This document shows, one piece after another, positions 45,636-55,787 of a stretch of 64,000 nt of DNA (positions are counted from its first letter, which is position 1; each line of letters opens with the position of its first letter). The notes beneath the pieces are model-generated. The model saw only the letters and a list, made by a program, of their open reading frames with translations. It had not been told where the DNA came from and did no database searches. The stretch comes from Hemileia vastatrix (lineage: Eukaryota; Basidiomycota; Pucciniomycetes; Pucciniales; Zaghouaniaceae), in the NCBI GenBank assembly GCA_030280995.1, contig JASXTE010000017.1, forward strand, positions 16,923,498 through 16,987,497. Reading direction: 5' to 3'. A program made the translations under genes and the position numbers.

Positions 45636-45804
45636 TGTAGCACGGTGTCAGCCTGTAGAACTCCGGAAAGAACCATTATTGCATTGCTTACCTGTAGCAC
45701 GGTGTCAGCCTGTAGAACTCCGGAAAGAACTAGAGAACAGGAGACACTGCTACTACAGTCTATATCACAATGACTATGTACATAAGGTGCCTAGGCACAT
45801 AACA
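45636..45804 (-). repeat. 3' LTR of element F
   Basis: 169 bp. On the plus strand TGTAGCACGGTG to GCACATAACA. It contains a 57-bp tandem duplication beginning TGTAGCACGGTGTCAGCC (45636 and 45693). Confidence 0.95.
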
Positions 45805-45955
45805 TCCCCCCCACATGGTCATTTAAACTATTCCAGTCTAATTATCCTTCCTACTGTAAATAACCATCATAAAATTAAAAGAAAGTGAAAAGAAATATAA
45901 AAGAGAAATAAGAAATAAGAAAGAAAAGAAATAATCCCCCCCATTCCACTATATT

Positions 45956-47137
45956 TCACCATACACAGACATCTTTCCTTTTGTTAAAAGTTAGAGATGG
46001 GCCCAGTGCTTTGGTTAGAATATCAGCACGCATTTTTGCAGTTGGAACCCATTCTAGAAAAGCTTTCTTAAGAAAGAGCTGTTCATTTACCAAGTAGTAA
46101 CATCTGCTAATATGTCTTGTCCTCTTTTCTCCAGGATTATTTTTTGCATTGGAGACAGCCCCTTTATTGTCACAGTGAAGCCTGACAGGTGGAAAATCAG
46201 GGTATAGATCTTGAAGCAAGTTTGAGATCCAAATTGCATCCTTCATTCCACTACTAAGAGAAACATATTCAGCTGTCATAGAAGAGTCACTAACAGTTAG
46301 TTGCCATTTTGATGTCTATACAACAGGGCAGCCATTGAGCAGTAAAAGATGACCAGATTGAGCTCTGGCAAACTCTTTGTTGTTCCATGTGGCATCTGTG
46401 TAAGAGAGCAATTCAAGGGGGCTGTCTCTATCAGGATGAAGGTGGAAAGAAAGTTTAGAGGTGTACTGTACATAGCGTAATAGGTGATTGAGTGCCGTCC
46501 AATGAGTGGCTGTTGGTTTCAAAGAGAATCTAGCAAGGAAATTTACTGGGAAAGAAAGGTCAGACCTAGTTGCCACTGCGACATAGCTGAGAGCACCTAG
46601 AATAGAAAGATATTTGGTAGTGTCAATTGCATCCTCATCTTCTGTTGCTGTCCTGATTTTCAGTTGCTGAGGCAGTGGCGATCTGGTGACTAATCCTGAA
46701 GGGTTGTGCTCCCTTAAAATCTTGTTAATAAGTTGAAAATTGTTGAGATTAAAGCCTTCAGGGACCTCTTCAATACCTACACCTACAATGCCGTTCACCT
46801 TTTCATTCCATTTTACCTTCAAAGATCCATCTAAACCATTCTCCAGCTCCTTCAACACCTCCTCACTACTACCAGTCACAATTCCATCATCAACATGTAT
46901 CCAAACTACACCCAAACACCCTTTCTTCCTTAAGATATAGAAACTTTTGTGGTATTGGCTAGCTTTATATCCTAAAGAGTCAAGTTTGTCAGCAATGTGT
47001 AACCACCAACATCTTGCTGCCTGCTTGGTGCCATATAGAGCTTTCTTCAGGCGGAGGGCACTGTCTTTATCCTTCAGGAGGACGTACCCATATAGCTTCA
47101 TCAATTGGGCTATGAAGATAGGCTGCCGTGACATCAA
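45956..47137 (-). pseudogene. Element F reverse transcriptase C-terminal part and RNase H
   Basis: RT part with LRLKKALYGTKQAARCWW and the active-site box WIHVDDGIVTG. RNase H with SYTDATWNNKEFA, MTAEYVSLS and LHCDNKGAVSN, and the RTRHISRCYYLVNEQL tail. One in-frame TAG (about 46317) separates the two blocks. The frame differs by one from the upstream RT half, the shift falling at about 47066-47075. Confidence 0.9.
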
Positions 47138-49382
47138 AAGACTTTACCAGCCACTTGTGATATGCTGCAAGAGTCAGGAGAACACGCTGTGATGCAAAAG
47201 TCGCAGTGGGAGCAAAAGTTTCTGTAAAGTCGATGCCATATTGTTGAAGGAAACCTTTTGCTACATATCGTGCTTTGTATGTTGGTGATTCTGAAGAAGG
47301 GTTTTTGATGGTGAATACCCATTTTGCATTGGTGATTTTACTGCCTGGTGGGACTTTTTCTTCATACCAAACATCCATATTCTTCATGTTAGCTAGTTTT
47401 CTTCTGCATGCCAGTTCCCATTTTTGATGGTCAGGAGATAGCATGGCTTGTAGATGAGTTCTAGGGATAACATCAGAGTGTGACAAACCTCTTTGGACAA
47501 TTTCCGTGACAGTTTTTTCTTGTGACAGGAGTGCTTCTTCATCTTTGAAATCACCTAATTTCATATTGTTGAGAATGGACTGAAGAGAACCTTTTTATGG
47601 TGTTGTCATTGGAGCTTGTAGAGCAGTGTCATGATTGGGAAGGCAATCACCAGGGAAAAAAGCCATGGCTGATTCAAAAAAGGTGTTTGATTCTTCATGC
47701 CAGAAAAGCCAGCCAGCATTGTTTAAGGAATAACCTACACACTTACAAATCAAAGCACATTGATCGAGCTTTCAGCGTGTCTCTTTTTGGATATGGACAA
47801 ATGCTGTTTCACCAAAGATGCAAAAGTTGGAATAGTTTGGAGTGGCATTGTATAGTAGTTGAAATGGGGTTTTGTCACCTGTTTTAACATTAGGGATCCG
47901 ATTGTGAATATGAGCCGCCCACTTGTATGCCAAACCCCAGAATGATTCAGGTAGTTTGCTGGCAAGGAGTATGGTTCTTGCAATGTCACCAACTGTTCCA
48001 TTCTGTTCGTGGTGATGGGGGCATTTAACTTCATGAGTAGCACCAATGTCGGCCAAGATCTGAGCCATTTTATTGCTGTGCATCTCACCTCCATCAGTGC
48101 GCAAAACCTGAAGCTTCTTCCCAGTGACATTTTCTAATTTTTTATAGAAAGAAACAAAACAAGAAGTTGCCTCAGATTTGGCATTCAGTAAAAACACCTC
48201 ACCATATGAAGTTGAGCTTTCTCTGAACATTGCTGCCCATCTAGCACCATGAATAGTGGGATCCATGGGACCAACAAGATCTCCAACAATTAAACTCATC
48301 AGGGATTTTGGTTTTGATTCACGAGTGGCTGATGGTTTCCTAGTGCTCTTCGCAATCAAACAATCTTCACATTCAATCTTACCTGCAGGCATAGATAATG
48401 GTAATCCAGTGCCCATACCAGCATTGATGATTTTTCTGATGGTTTCAGTGCTTACATGTCCTAGTCTTCTATGCCAATCCATCAGGGAACCTTTGGCCGC
48501 AGGTGGACAATTGATATGATGATTCTTTTTTACAGTGCGGAGTAATGAAGGGTGCAAGGAATAGCAATAAGAAGGAACATCATTTGGATTGCAAGTACTA
48601 ACACTAATTACATCCAAGACCCATCTTCTTCTGATATTCTCTACCCGGCCAGTCATAATCAACTCCTCTTTCATATAAATCCCCAAATTTTCATCTTCAG
48701 AACACAAACCAAAACAGAAACCACAGTTCACTAAATCAAATAGAGAAATTCGGGTTGTCCTAACATCTGGACAATAGAAGACATTGGTAATAGTGACTAT
48801 TTTACCATCCCTTTTAATTTTTAAATCTCCTATGCCAGTGATGAATGAAGAAGGACTGTTAGTGGCCACTTTGACTGGAATCTGTTTTTTAAGAAGTTTG
48901 AAATTGCTGAGAAGGCTCACATTGCCGGTGACATGATGAGTTGCTCCACTGTCCAAGATAGCATAGTTGTCAGCAATTGCATCAGGAGACCATTCAGCAC
49001 TATTCAGATCAATGTGATCAACCATTTCATATAACGCCTCAATGTTTTGTTCAAAGATAGTGAGTTCATTAGCTTCAATTTGAACATCTCTGGCACTAAT
49101 TGGACCACGTTGAGGGGGTTTGTATGGAATGTATACTTTCTTGTATCTTGCATTAGGGTCAGAAGCATACGCTGTTGCACGTTCCCGCATAATGTATAGT
49201 TTAGCTGAGAAGTTGGAAGAAAGTGGATTATATGGACAGTGTGCCACAATATGAGCAGTGGAGTGGCATTCATGGCAATTAGGACGTGCACCAGGAGGCC
49301 TGTAAGAGTCAGTCTTCCTTTGAAGTTGAGCAGCAGCATTTAGGGATGGTTCAACAGTAAGGGTCTCAGCAGGTGATGACAT
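47067..49382 (-). pseudogene. Element F knuckle, protease, integrase and RT N-terminal part
   Basis: A zinc knuckle CHECHSTAHIVAHC (C-x2-C-x4-H-x4-C, near 49290), protease AILDSGATHHV, pre-integrase WHRRLGH...CEDC, and integrase VGDLVGP and RTDGGEM. The position of the catalytic Glu reads NGTVGDIAR, where relatives have E, so it appears to be D. RT start KWVFTIKN, SFDVTAAYL. The frame is constant from 49382 to 47067 and broken only by TGA near 47773 and TAA near 47588. The TGA fits CGA in an R-K-L context. Confidence 0.9.
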
Positions 49383-49408
49383 TCCTTCTCTATCAGTTCT
49401 GTTTTGGA

Positions 49409-50653
49409 CTAAACTTGGCAGAAATCTTCACATGTGACCGTCTTTGAGTCAGGGCGGTTATCCAGAGCAACACATAAATCAACATAAAGGTCTTTCAGGG
49501 TTGATGGTAGTAATGCATGTGACATGAGAGCTTTAAAGACTTTCTGATCAAAAACAATTCCTTGCCGTTCAATTGCTTCAAAATATTTGTTGAATGCAGT
49601 CAAATACTCATTGTGCGATGTGAAAGGAGTTTGTTTTAGATTGAGGAAGTTGAAAATCGCAGTCATTGCGGAGGTGTGATTGGATCTGGTAAATTTTTTG
49701 CTGATATGGAGATAAGTTTGGCGTGCATTCCAATCAGTTGATATTTCATGTCGTAAACTTGGGGAGATGGAGTGTAGAAGAATCAAGTGGGTGACTCTAT
49801 CCTCTAATTGATCAGGACCATTACCATCATTCAACGCGTATGCTCGTGTGCCAACAAAATCTTTAATGAGTGCTAGGACATTACTATGCCAATCAGAGTA
49901 GTTAAATCCACTTGCATCAAGATTGGGAATGGATTTAGTGAATTCAATGACATTACGTAAGGTGCGTTTTTGCTCAATCATGCTTATAGGGGGCTGTTGT
50001 AAAGGCGACGACATGTGTGGTGGTAATGGGCGAGAATTACTGGGGGGATCAGTCTGTCTAAAGGGGGAGACTGATCTCCCAGCCGGTGTGGTGCTATTGG
50101 TGTTGCTCATAGTAGTGGTTTGTGTTGTGGGATGTGGAGCAGGATGAGGGAAAGGAGGAGGGGTGGGATTAATAGATAGACCCTCAATGGCTTGAGTTAG
50201 GCCTTCTATTGGAGATGGGGAGTGGTGTGTGGGTTGTGGAGCAAGTCGTGCTACTTTGTCACTAAGTGGCGTCAGAGAGGAAGTCGTGAGTTTAGATTTT
50301 GGACTCGCAAGTGCAGAATCTGAGCTTGCGACTTGGCCCAAGCTCGCAAGTGATAGGGGAGGTGGGTAGGGTTTATTTGCAGGTAATAGGGGAGGGGTAT
50401 CTTGTCTAGAAGGTGGTAATGGAGGGAGAAAGGGACTAGTGGGGGAGTTGTGTGTAACGGGGGAGGATGGGGATCCCGGAATGGGAGTTATTGTGAGAGC
50501 AGGGGTTGGGGAGATTTCTCGCAAGGTGGAAGAGCGAGTTGTACGTTTTTTAGTAGAGGTGTCAATGTGAGGGTTTATTTCAAGGTTTTTTAATTCACGG
50601 TCAGAGATTGAGTGGCTAAGTTTTTTACCAGTGCGAGATGAATTTTCAGACAT
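49409..50653 (-). CDS. Element F gag
   Basis: 414-codon intact frame from ATG at 50653. The N-terminal half is Ser/Pro/Thr-rich and disordered. The second half is a copia-type capsid region (WHSNVLALIKDFVGT, RQTYLHISKKF, LNLKQTPFTSHNEYL). It lacks the knuckle, which is at the start of the next frame. gag stops at 49409 and pol opens at 49382 in another frame, so pol would need frameshifting or a mutation has separated them. Confidence 0.88.
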   Translation of the reverse strand: MSENSSRTGKKLSHSISDRELKNLEINPHIDTSTKKRTTRSSTLREISPTPALTITPIPGSPSSPVTHNSPTSPFLPPLPPSRQDTPPLLPANKPYPPPLSLASLGQVASSDSALASPKSKLTTSSLTPLSDKVARLAPQPTHHSPSPIEGLTQAIEGLSINPTPPPFPHPAPHPTTQTTTMSNTNSTTPAGRSVSPFRQTDPPSNSRPLPPHMSSPLQQPPISMIEQKRTLRNVIEFTKSIPNLDASGFNYSDWHSNVLALIKDFVGTRAYALNDGNGPDQLEDRVTHLILLHSISPSLRHEISTDWNARQTYLHISKKFTRSNHTSAMTAIFNFLNLKQTPFTSHNEYLTAFNKYFEAIERQGIVFDQKVFKALMSHALLPSTLKDLYVDLCVALDNRPDSKTVTCEDFCQV

Positions 50654-50755
50654 TCGCTGGGGGTTTTTTCGGCTACAAGCGTTCCTAGTGTCGCTAACGC
50701 TAGTGGAGTTATCTTTTGGCTAACCTTTCAGTGCCCACAAATACAGCCCATAACC

Positions 50756-50924
50756 TGTAGCACGGTGTCAGCCTGTAGAACTCCGGAAAGAACCATTATT
50801 GCATTGCTTACCTGTAGCACGGTGTCAGCCTGTAGAACTCCAGAAAGAACCGGAGAACAGGAGACACTGCTACTACAGTCTATATCACAATGACTATGTA
50901 CATAAGGTGCCTAGGCACATAACA
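50756..50924 (-). repeat. 5' LTR of element F
   Basis: 169 bp, three differences from the 3' LTR, all within two CpG positions (CCGG versus CCAG; CCGG versus CTAG). Followed on the minus strand by GGTTATGGGCTG, the primer-site position; the tRNA was not identified. Confidence 0.95.
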
Positions 50925-50992
50925 GTTAGCAGGTGCCACTTGATTTTTGGCGGTGAGTTCTAATAAAAAATTATAATCTTTTGGACAGCTCA

Positions 50993-51061
50993 ATTGACAT
51001 TTGACAGCAAACTGAGCCTCCCTTCACTAAAAATTTGCCAGCTTCTCTGTCAAATGTCAAT
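50993..51061. repeat. 15-bp perfect inverted repeat
   Basis: ATTGACATTTGACAG (50993-51007) and its complement (51047-51061) with a 39-bp spacer. Probably part of a degraded MITE: GACAG and TCAATGTTTTG words occur in the foldback family at 43876-45006. Confidence 0.6.
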
Positions 51062-51134
51062 CCTTCGGCCTCAATGTTTTGATTCTTTTTGCAATACTGC
51101 TCCCACCGTTTCGAATCTGGCTATTTATATAATA

Positions 51135-51395
51135 CACCACACAATATGGGGGGCGGACTTGCTAGCAAGTCCGCAACCTTGGACCCAAACTCACCATAGA
51201 TTGAACACACATTGAGCTATTGATAAAGGAGCCATACAATCAGGAATGAACACCACTCAGAAGAACAGTTTTAGGTGGGTGTTCAAGTAGAGTTCAGTAT
51301 GGGTTCAGTATGAGTTCAGTCTGAGTTCCATCTGAGTTCCATCTGAGTTCAGGTTGAGGACTTGCTAGCAAGTCCACCCCCTATATTGCGTAGTG
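51135..51395. mobile_element. 261-bp MITE, small relative of 34636-36520
   Basis: Inverted ends of about 44 bp starting CACCAC.CAATAT.GGGGG, each with the perfect palindrome GGACTTGCTAGCAAGTCC. Flanked by ATA (51132-51134, 51396-51398). The interior has tandem GAGTTCAGTATG/GAGTTCCATCTG words (51295-51355). Confidence 0.9.
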
Positions 51396-51784
51396 ATATA
51401 ATAAATATTTTCATAAAGTTATCAAAAATTCCTCGTTTTCTTTATTATAAATAGTTATATAGAAAACATGTTGATAATTATTTATGATCTCTCTCATTCT
51501 GTATTTATTTATTTATTTTTATATTTTTTTTAAAAAGAAACAAATATTCAATTCCAATTCGAGAATATCAACCTTAATTGAAATTTAAGTAAACCATGTT
51601 TTTTCAATTTCTAAAGCTGTTTATGATTATTACATCTTTGATATAAATAAAATGATCTCACACATTTTATTTTTCCAAATTATCAAGTGTTTAAAGGAAA
51701 GATGATTTTTTTTAAATTTAATAATAATAATAATAATCTATTTATATAAAAGAACTAGTAATAATAATATTATTGTTATTATCA
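51396..51784. other. AT-rich spacer
   Basis: Low-complexity A/T sequence with an AAT/ATA microsatellite (51718-51780). No gene. Confidence 0.5.
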
Positions 51785-52420
51785 TTATAAAGAATGTCTC
51801 CTGATTCCCATTTTTCCTTGCGTTGCTGCTTCCCATTCATCATCTACAAGTTTATCCATCCATGATGCATTGATCCATTCTGTATACCAAACTTTATGAT
51901 TGAAAATGGCTGACAATTTTTTAAATCTTTGATACGCAGAGTGTACAACCTTTTCTTCAAATGAAATTAGCTTTATCCCTTTTTTTACCTCTTTTTCTAA
52001 AATCTCCCCAAACATTAAACATCCAAGTCCTAATATAGTGGATCCATGAAAACATACTGTTTCACCTGAATATTTCAATTTGATATACCAATCATTCATC
52101 AATACATTTCGAAATATATGAGGTCCCAATTCTATTAGATAGAAAATGGCTAATTTACGGCTACTGAGGAATCCATTGGCTGAGGTGAAGTGTTTGAGTA
52201 AAACTTCCGCATCTTGTTCTTCCTCATGAATTTCTGGTAAGATTCGAGGAGTTCTATATGTAATTGAATTCGCTAACTCGGGTGATAATCTTGGTAATAA
52301 GTAGTTAATTGCGTTACAGTAACGTATTTCCCAATCCGACTTTTCAATCCAAATTTGTCCGATTCGAATTTCTTCATCGTTTCCATCTATGAGGAATGAA
52401 CTTTCAACAAGTGTTCGCAT
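51785..52420 (-). CDS. Hypothetical protein, 211 residues
   Basis: An uninterrupted minus-strand frame from ATG at 52420 (MRTLVESSFLIDG) to TAA at 51785. I do not recognise the family. It is acidic and Trp-rich at the C-terminus (WYTEWINASWMDKLVDDEW), with no signal peptide or clear membrane segment; a hydrophobic stretch FYLIELGPHIF is near the middle. Codon use looks coding (long frame in AT-rich sequence, no repeats) and no TE motif is visible. Candidate cellular gene, possibly an effector or regulator, but no function can be assigned. Introns upstream cannot be excluded. Confidence 0.6.
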   Translation of the reverse strand: MRTLVESSFLIDGNDEEIRIGQIWIEKSDWEIRYCNAINYLLPRLSPELANSITYRTPRILPEIHEEEQDAEVLLKHFTSANGFLSSRKLAIFYLIELGPHIFRNVLMNDWYIKLKYSGETVCFHGSTILGLGCLMFGEILEKEVKKGIKLISFEEKVVHSAYQRFKKLSAIFNHKVWYTEWINASWMDKLVDDEWEAATQGKMGIRRHSL

Positions 52421-53257
52421 TGCGGTAGATTGATTTATGAGAAGAATTTGTTGTTTTTTATTCTTTTTGAGTGGTAGGAAATTTTGGTATATGGAAAACT
52501 GGTAAAAATTGGTTATATATATATATATGTATAATTAATCTGCGCCACAGTAAGAAAGACCGAAATTATTGTGATTCTTTTCTTATAGACGCAAACTCAA
52601 CTTATATTAACCATCACTTTCAAGATGTATTTTTTTGATTTAAAAAGTTACCAGAACTTTACGCGCTAGAAAAATATCCTGGTGAAAATGAAAAAAAAAC
52701 TCACTTTATTTCAAGATTTTTTTATATGGAAAAAAAAGAAAGTTCTTTTTTGTGTGTTGTTGTCACTCTCATCTGCTTTGGTTGATGAATGGATCTCTTA
52801 CATACATCAATCTTTGTCTGTGAATGAAAAAATAGTATTTAGTTTTTTTGTATTTTTTCATGGAGTTTAATCTTCATCATTTTGGAAAATCGAGACATTT
52901 TTTTAAACTGATTATACTTGGAGGGTTTATTTATTATAAAGTATAGTTTTGAATCTGTGTTAAAAAATATCAAAAGTAAAAAAAAAAATAGATTATTTAA
53001 AGTCTTGAATATATGGAATCTTTTCATCAGTGTTATTATTGAAGTAAGAAAAGATTGTTTTTTTAAAAATAATAATGATAATCCAAAGGGAGAAAGGGAA
53101 AAAGGAGATAGAGTTGAGGTCTAGCTTTTAAAAGTTGTGCGAACTTGACGCATCAATCGTAAACTGAAGAGAAAGTGGTTTTCTTAAAAAATTCATAAGG
53201 AGGTAAAAAAAAAAAAAAAAAAACCTACATGCTCTAACAGTTTATGGTTTAACTTTA
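52421..53257. other. Upstream flank of the hypothetical gene
   Basis: AT-rich, with an (AT)n tract near 52515. Short frames at 52682-53124 on both strands are Lys/Phe artefacts of A and T runs. No feature supported. Confidence 0.45.
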
Positions 53258-53548
53258 ATGAGTCTGCGCGGCATTCTTTGTGTTGCGGTTCAAACTACGA
53301 ATCATTTTGTGTTTCGCCATGAGGCGCAACAATTACGCAACAGTTCAACATCTACGAAACAATTTTTTTTGCGCCTAAGACCCACTTATGACCTTTTATT
53401 ACATAACTGTTGCGTAATGGTTGCGCCCCAAGACGAAACGAACATTTGTTGCAGTGTCAAAACCCTCACCACAAAAAATCAAGTTGCACCTGCTAGAAGG
53501 TCCCTTTCCCTAACCTCATTTGTAACTCCAATTTTTCTGCAAGTGTAG
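53258..53548 (+). CDS. Doubtful 96-residue ORF containing an inverted repeat
   Basis: ATG-initiated frame with no known motif. It spans a foldback (GGCGCAACAATTACGCAACAG at 53323-53343 against its near complement at 53406-53428), which argues that it is part of a mobile or palindromic sequence and not a gene. Similar GTAACGGTTGC words appear at 54090-54120. Confidence 0.25.
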   Translation: MSLRGILCVAVQTTNHFVFRHEAQQLRNSSTSTKQFFLRLRPTYDLLLHNCCVMVAPQDETNICCSVKTLTTKNQVAPARRSLSLTSFVTPIFLQV

Positions 53549-54062
53549 GGAGTGCCCCTTTATTTGGCTAATACCACAATTCCCGCTCCTCCCATTAAGT
53601 AGTTCATCACTTCAACTAATTTTATTAAATTTAGATATTATCCTCCATTTTAAATTTTGGATGATGTCAATAAAATACTTACTTTATTCCATGGTGTGAT
53701 TCCTACGGAATCTTTAGTGTGTCAAGGAATTGGTAGGAGAAGTAAACTTAGGTTTCATTTCGTGTTGTCGCGCTTTATTTATAGGCGCAAAAAGAGTAAG
53801 TACAGGGCGGGAAAGACTGATCCGCATATAGTAATTTTAGGAAGGAGATTTTCAGGGAAAATCTCGTACAATTTATTATTAGCTATTAGTAGTGTTAAGT
53901 GTGTGGGAATTTGAAAACCGATGTCTCCTAACTCAACGCCAACCTTACTTTCAACTTCAACTTCTCGTTGTACATACTATTAATATTGATCTAGATGCAG
54001 AGTTGATAGTTGCATGACATCCATTACATGATTGGTTTAAGATAGTTTACACTACCAACACC
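53549..54062. other. Unassigned; long non-ATG open frame
   Basis: An 84-codon open stretch (53657-53914) reads Arg/Lys-rich sequence (RRSKLRFHF, RRKKSKYRAGKTDPH) but has no ATG. It may be an exon of an unrecognised gene. GC is higher than in the neighbours. Confidence 0.3.
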
Positions 54063-54090
54063 ATTTGTTACACCACAAGGTGTAACAAAT
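54063..54090. repeat. 12-bp stem hairpin
   Basis: ATTTGTTACACC, loop ACAA, then GGTGTAACAAAT: a perfect 12-bp stem. It is followed at once by GCGTAACAGTTGTGTAACGG repeats and a gag remnant, so it may mark an element boundary. Confidence 0.8.
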
Positions 54091-54110
54091 GCGTAACAGT
54101 TGTGTAACGG

Positions 54111-54389
54111 TTGCATAATAGAAAAAGAAAAGAAACAAAATCAAATATAAAAACTAATGACTGTAATGTATTAGAAGTGGAGGGACAAAACATGGAACAA
54201 GATATAGAAGAAATCAATGACTTTTGGAACAAGGACAAATCAAGAATTATAAATCATGGACTAAATCACCTATATGTCAAAAAAGAAATAATTGATATTA
54301 CTGACAGTCCCATTTTCAACCAGCACTCTTATTTAGAAACAGCTGAATATGAAGAAGAACATATTCCAGAGGTATTCAAAAAAAATTAA
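54111..54389 (+). pseudogene. Fragment of an element E-type gag-protease linker
   Basis: Reads IEEINDFWNKDKSRI and DITDSPIFNQHSYLE. These align with VEDIQDFWENKED and KPDSPIFNPEDFAE at about 57250-57420 of element E. Only this linker between knuckle and protease is recognisable, so it is the remains of a second, older element of the family. Confidence 0.65.
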
Positions 54390-55653
54390 ATAAGATTTAT
54401 CAGGCTATAATGCTGTAGAAAGTTCTAAAGTAATAAGCAGTAGACACAGTCCAAGATGGGTTGGTTCTTCTTTCTGAAAAGAAAAAAAAACTATTTAAAA
54501 AAAGTGCCTGCCACTCTAATTTTAAAGACAATGAAAGCACGTATTATAGGTAAGGTTATTTAACTTTGTTGGAGCTGAGAGTAGAGTAACTTATAGAGAT
54601 GTTTGTTAAGAAAAAGGGAAATATATATTTTAATATAAGTAATCAACCTGTTGGCTAGATCTTTTCTCAGTCACTCCCTCTTGAAGCACTCTATTCAATA
54701 CTATCCTTACTGTAGCAATAAAATAACTCTACAGCACTACTTCTGGTATGCACACCATTATGTACAAAAAAACAAAACAAAACAGATCATTTCTTCCTCT
54801 TTATCTATTATACTCTATATTTTAGTCTACACAGATGTCTACTCTACAATATTCTTCTATACTTCTACCTACTCACTGCTACTTTTCTTTCCACCAAAAG
54901 ATGAGTGCTAATTATATACACCTGTATGTTCAGCTCTCTAACCCTTTGCTCCTTTTACCCACTTGATTTCCTACATAAGTTTAGTTCTATACAAGAGTGT
55001 CAAATGGTATCTAAATTTCTCATTAGTCTATGTAAAATTGTGAGTTTAAGTCTTGGTTCTAATAGCGCCTGAAACATCTAGACAAGAACTACTATTAGCG
55101 CCTGAAACTCCACTCTCCTGTACATACCCTATTTTTCCTGAGATTCCTGACTAAATAATAGGTACAGTACTGCCTTTGTACCTCTTGTATACCCTATGCT
55201 CACCACATGAGTCCCGGATAGACATGAAACCATCCGCAAACCTATTTTTTTTCCTTTTGCTACCTTTTTTTTCTTGACATGTTTTTCGTCTCAACAGGTG
55301 AACACTGCTTTACCCAAAAGGTATCATCCTTAGTGTAATTTTTTATGCCATCGCTTGTTGTTGTTCATTCATTCCATAGTATGCATCTAGTGCTAACTAT
55401 AGTTTTGACAATACATACCATATCCTCTTGTTGTATAGATCAGTACACATTTCCCTCATTTCTTTACTTTCGGCAGCTAGTATAGCCATAGCACACAAAA
55501 AAAAACTGTACACTAAGAGTCTACTTTATCTACGCTTCTGTTTCTATCCTTCTTAGAAGCCCCTTTTCTGTGCTCCTGCTATCTGAGAAATTTGCTGCGT
55601 TACTGGGAGATGTGTACCACAGTCTCCCTCTACTTGCAACTGTCCTCAGGTGC
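54390..55653. other. T/C-rich upstream region of the paired-cysteine gene
   Basis: No supported gene. Short T- and C-rich exon-like frames occur, and a repeated ATTAGCGCCTGAAAC word (about 55058 and 55094). The final part is the likely promoter of the gene starting at 55738. Confidence 0.45.
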
Positions 55654-55660
55654 TATAAAA
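55654..55660 (+). promoter_or_regulatory. TATA box and CT-rich tract of the paired-cysteine gene
   Basis: TATAAAA at 55654, then a pyrimidine tract (TTCCTCATTCCTCCTTCTTC, 55682-55701 and onwards) and the ATG at 55738. A TATA followed by a CT-rich block just upstream of the start is a common fungal promoter layout. Confidence 0.55.
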
Positions 55661-55787
55661 CCAGGTGCATATCTTGCACTTTTTCCTCATTCCTCCTTCT
55701 TCTCTTCTCTCATATTCTTACTTGTTTTCCTATTATCATGAAAACCAATCACGAAATCGTCAACACCATCCGCCAATTTTCTGACAC

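Larger units (their letters stand above)
45636..50924 (-). mobile_element. Ty1/copia element F, complete
   Basis: 5289 bp with LTRs 45636-45804 and 50756-50924 and TSD GTTAG on both sides (45631-45635, 50925-50929). On the minus strand: gag, protease, integrase, RT, RNase H (copia order), then a purine tract GTGGGGGGGA before the 3' LTR. The LTRs differ at only three of 169 positions, so the insertion is recent, yet the coding region already has stops and a frameshift. Confidence 0.95.
45445..50955. mobile_element. MITE copy 2, split by copia element F
   Basis: Left part 45445-45635 (CACCAGAAAAAA..., hairpin GGCACCTG/CAGGTGCC) and right part 50925-50955 (...CAGGTGCC...GGCGGTG), flanked by AGT on both sides (45442-45444, 50956-50958). 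Without F and its TSD copy it is about 217 bp, like copy 1. F inserted exactly at the loop of the right-hand hairpin. Confidence 0.85.

Noticed and set aside
53657..53914. Arg/Lys-rich 84-codon frame as a gene
   Set aside because: No ATG and no support for flanking exons; kept only as a note.
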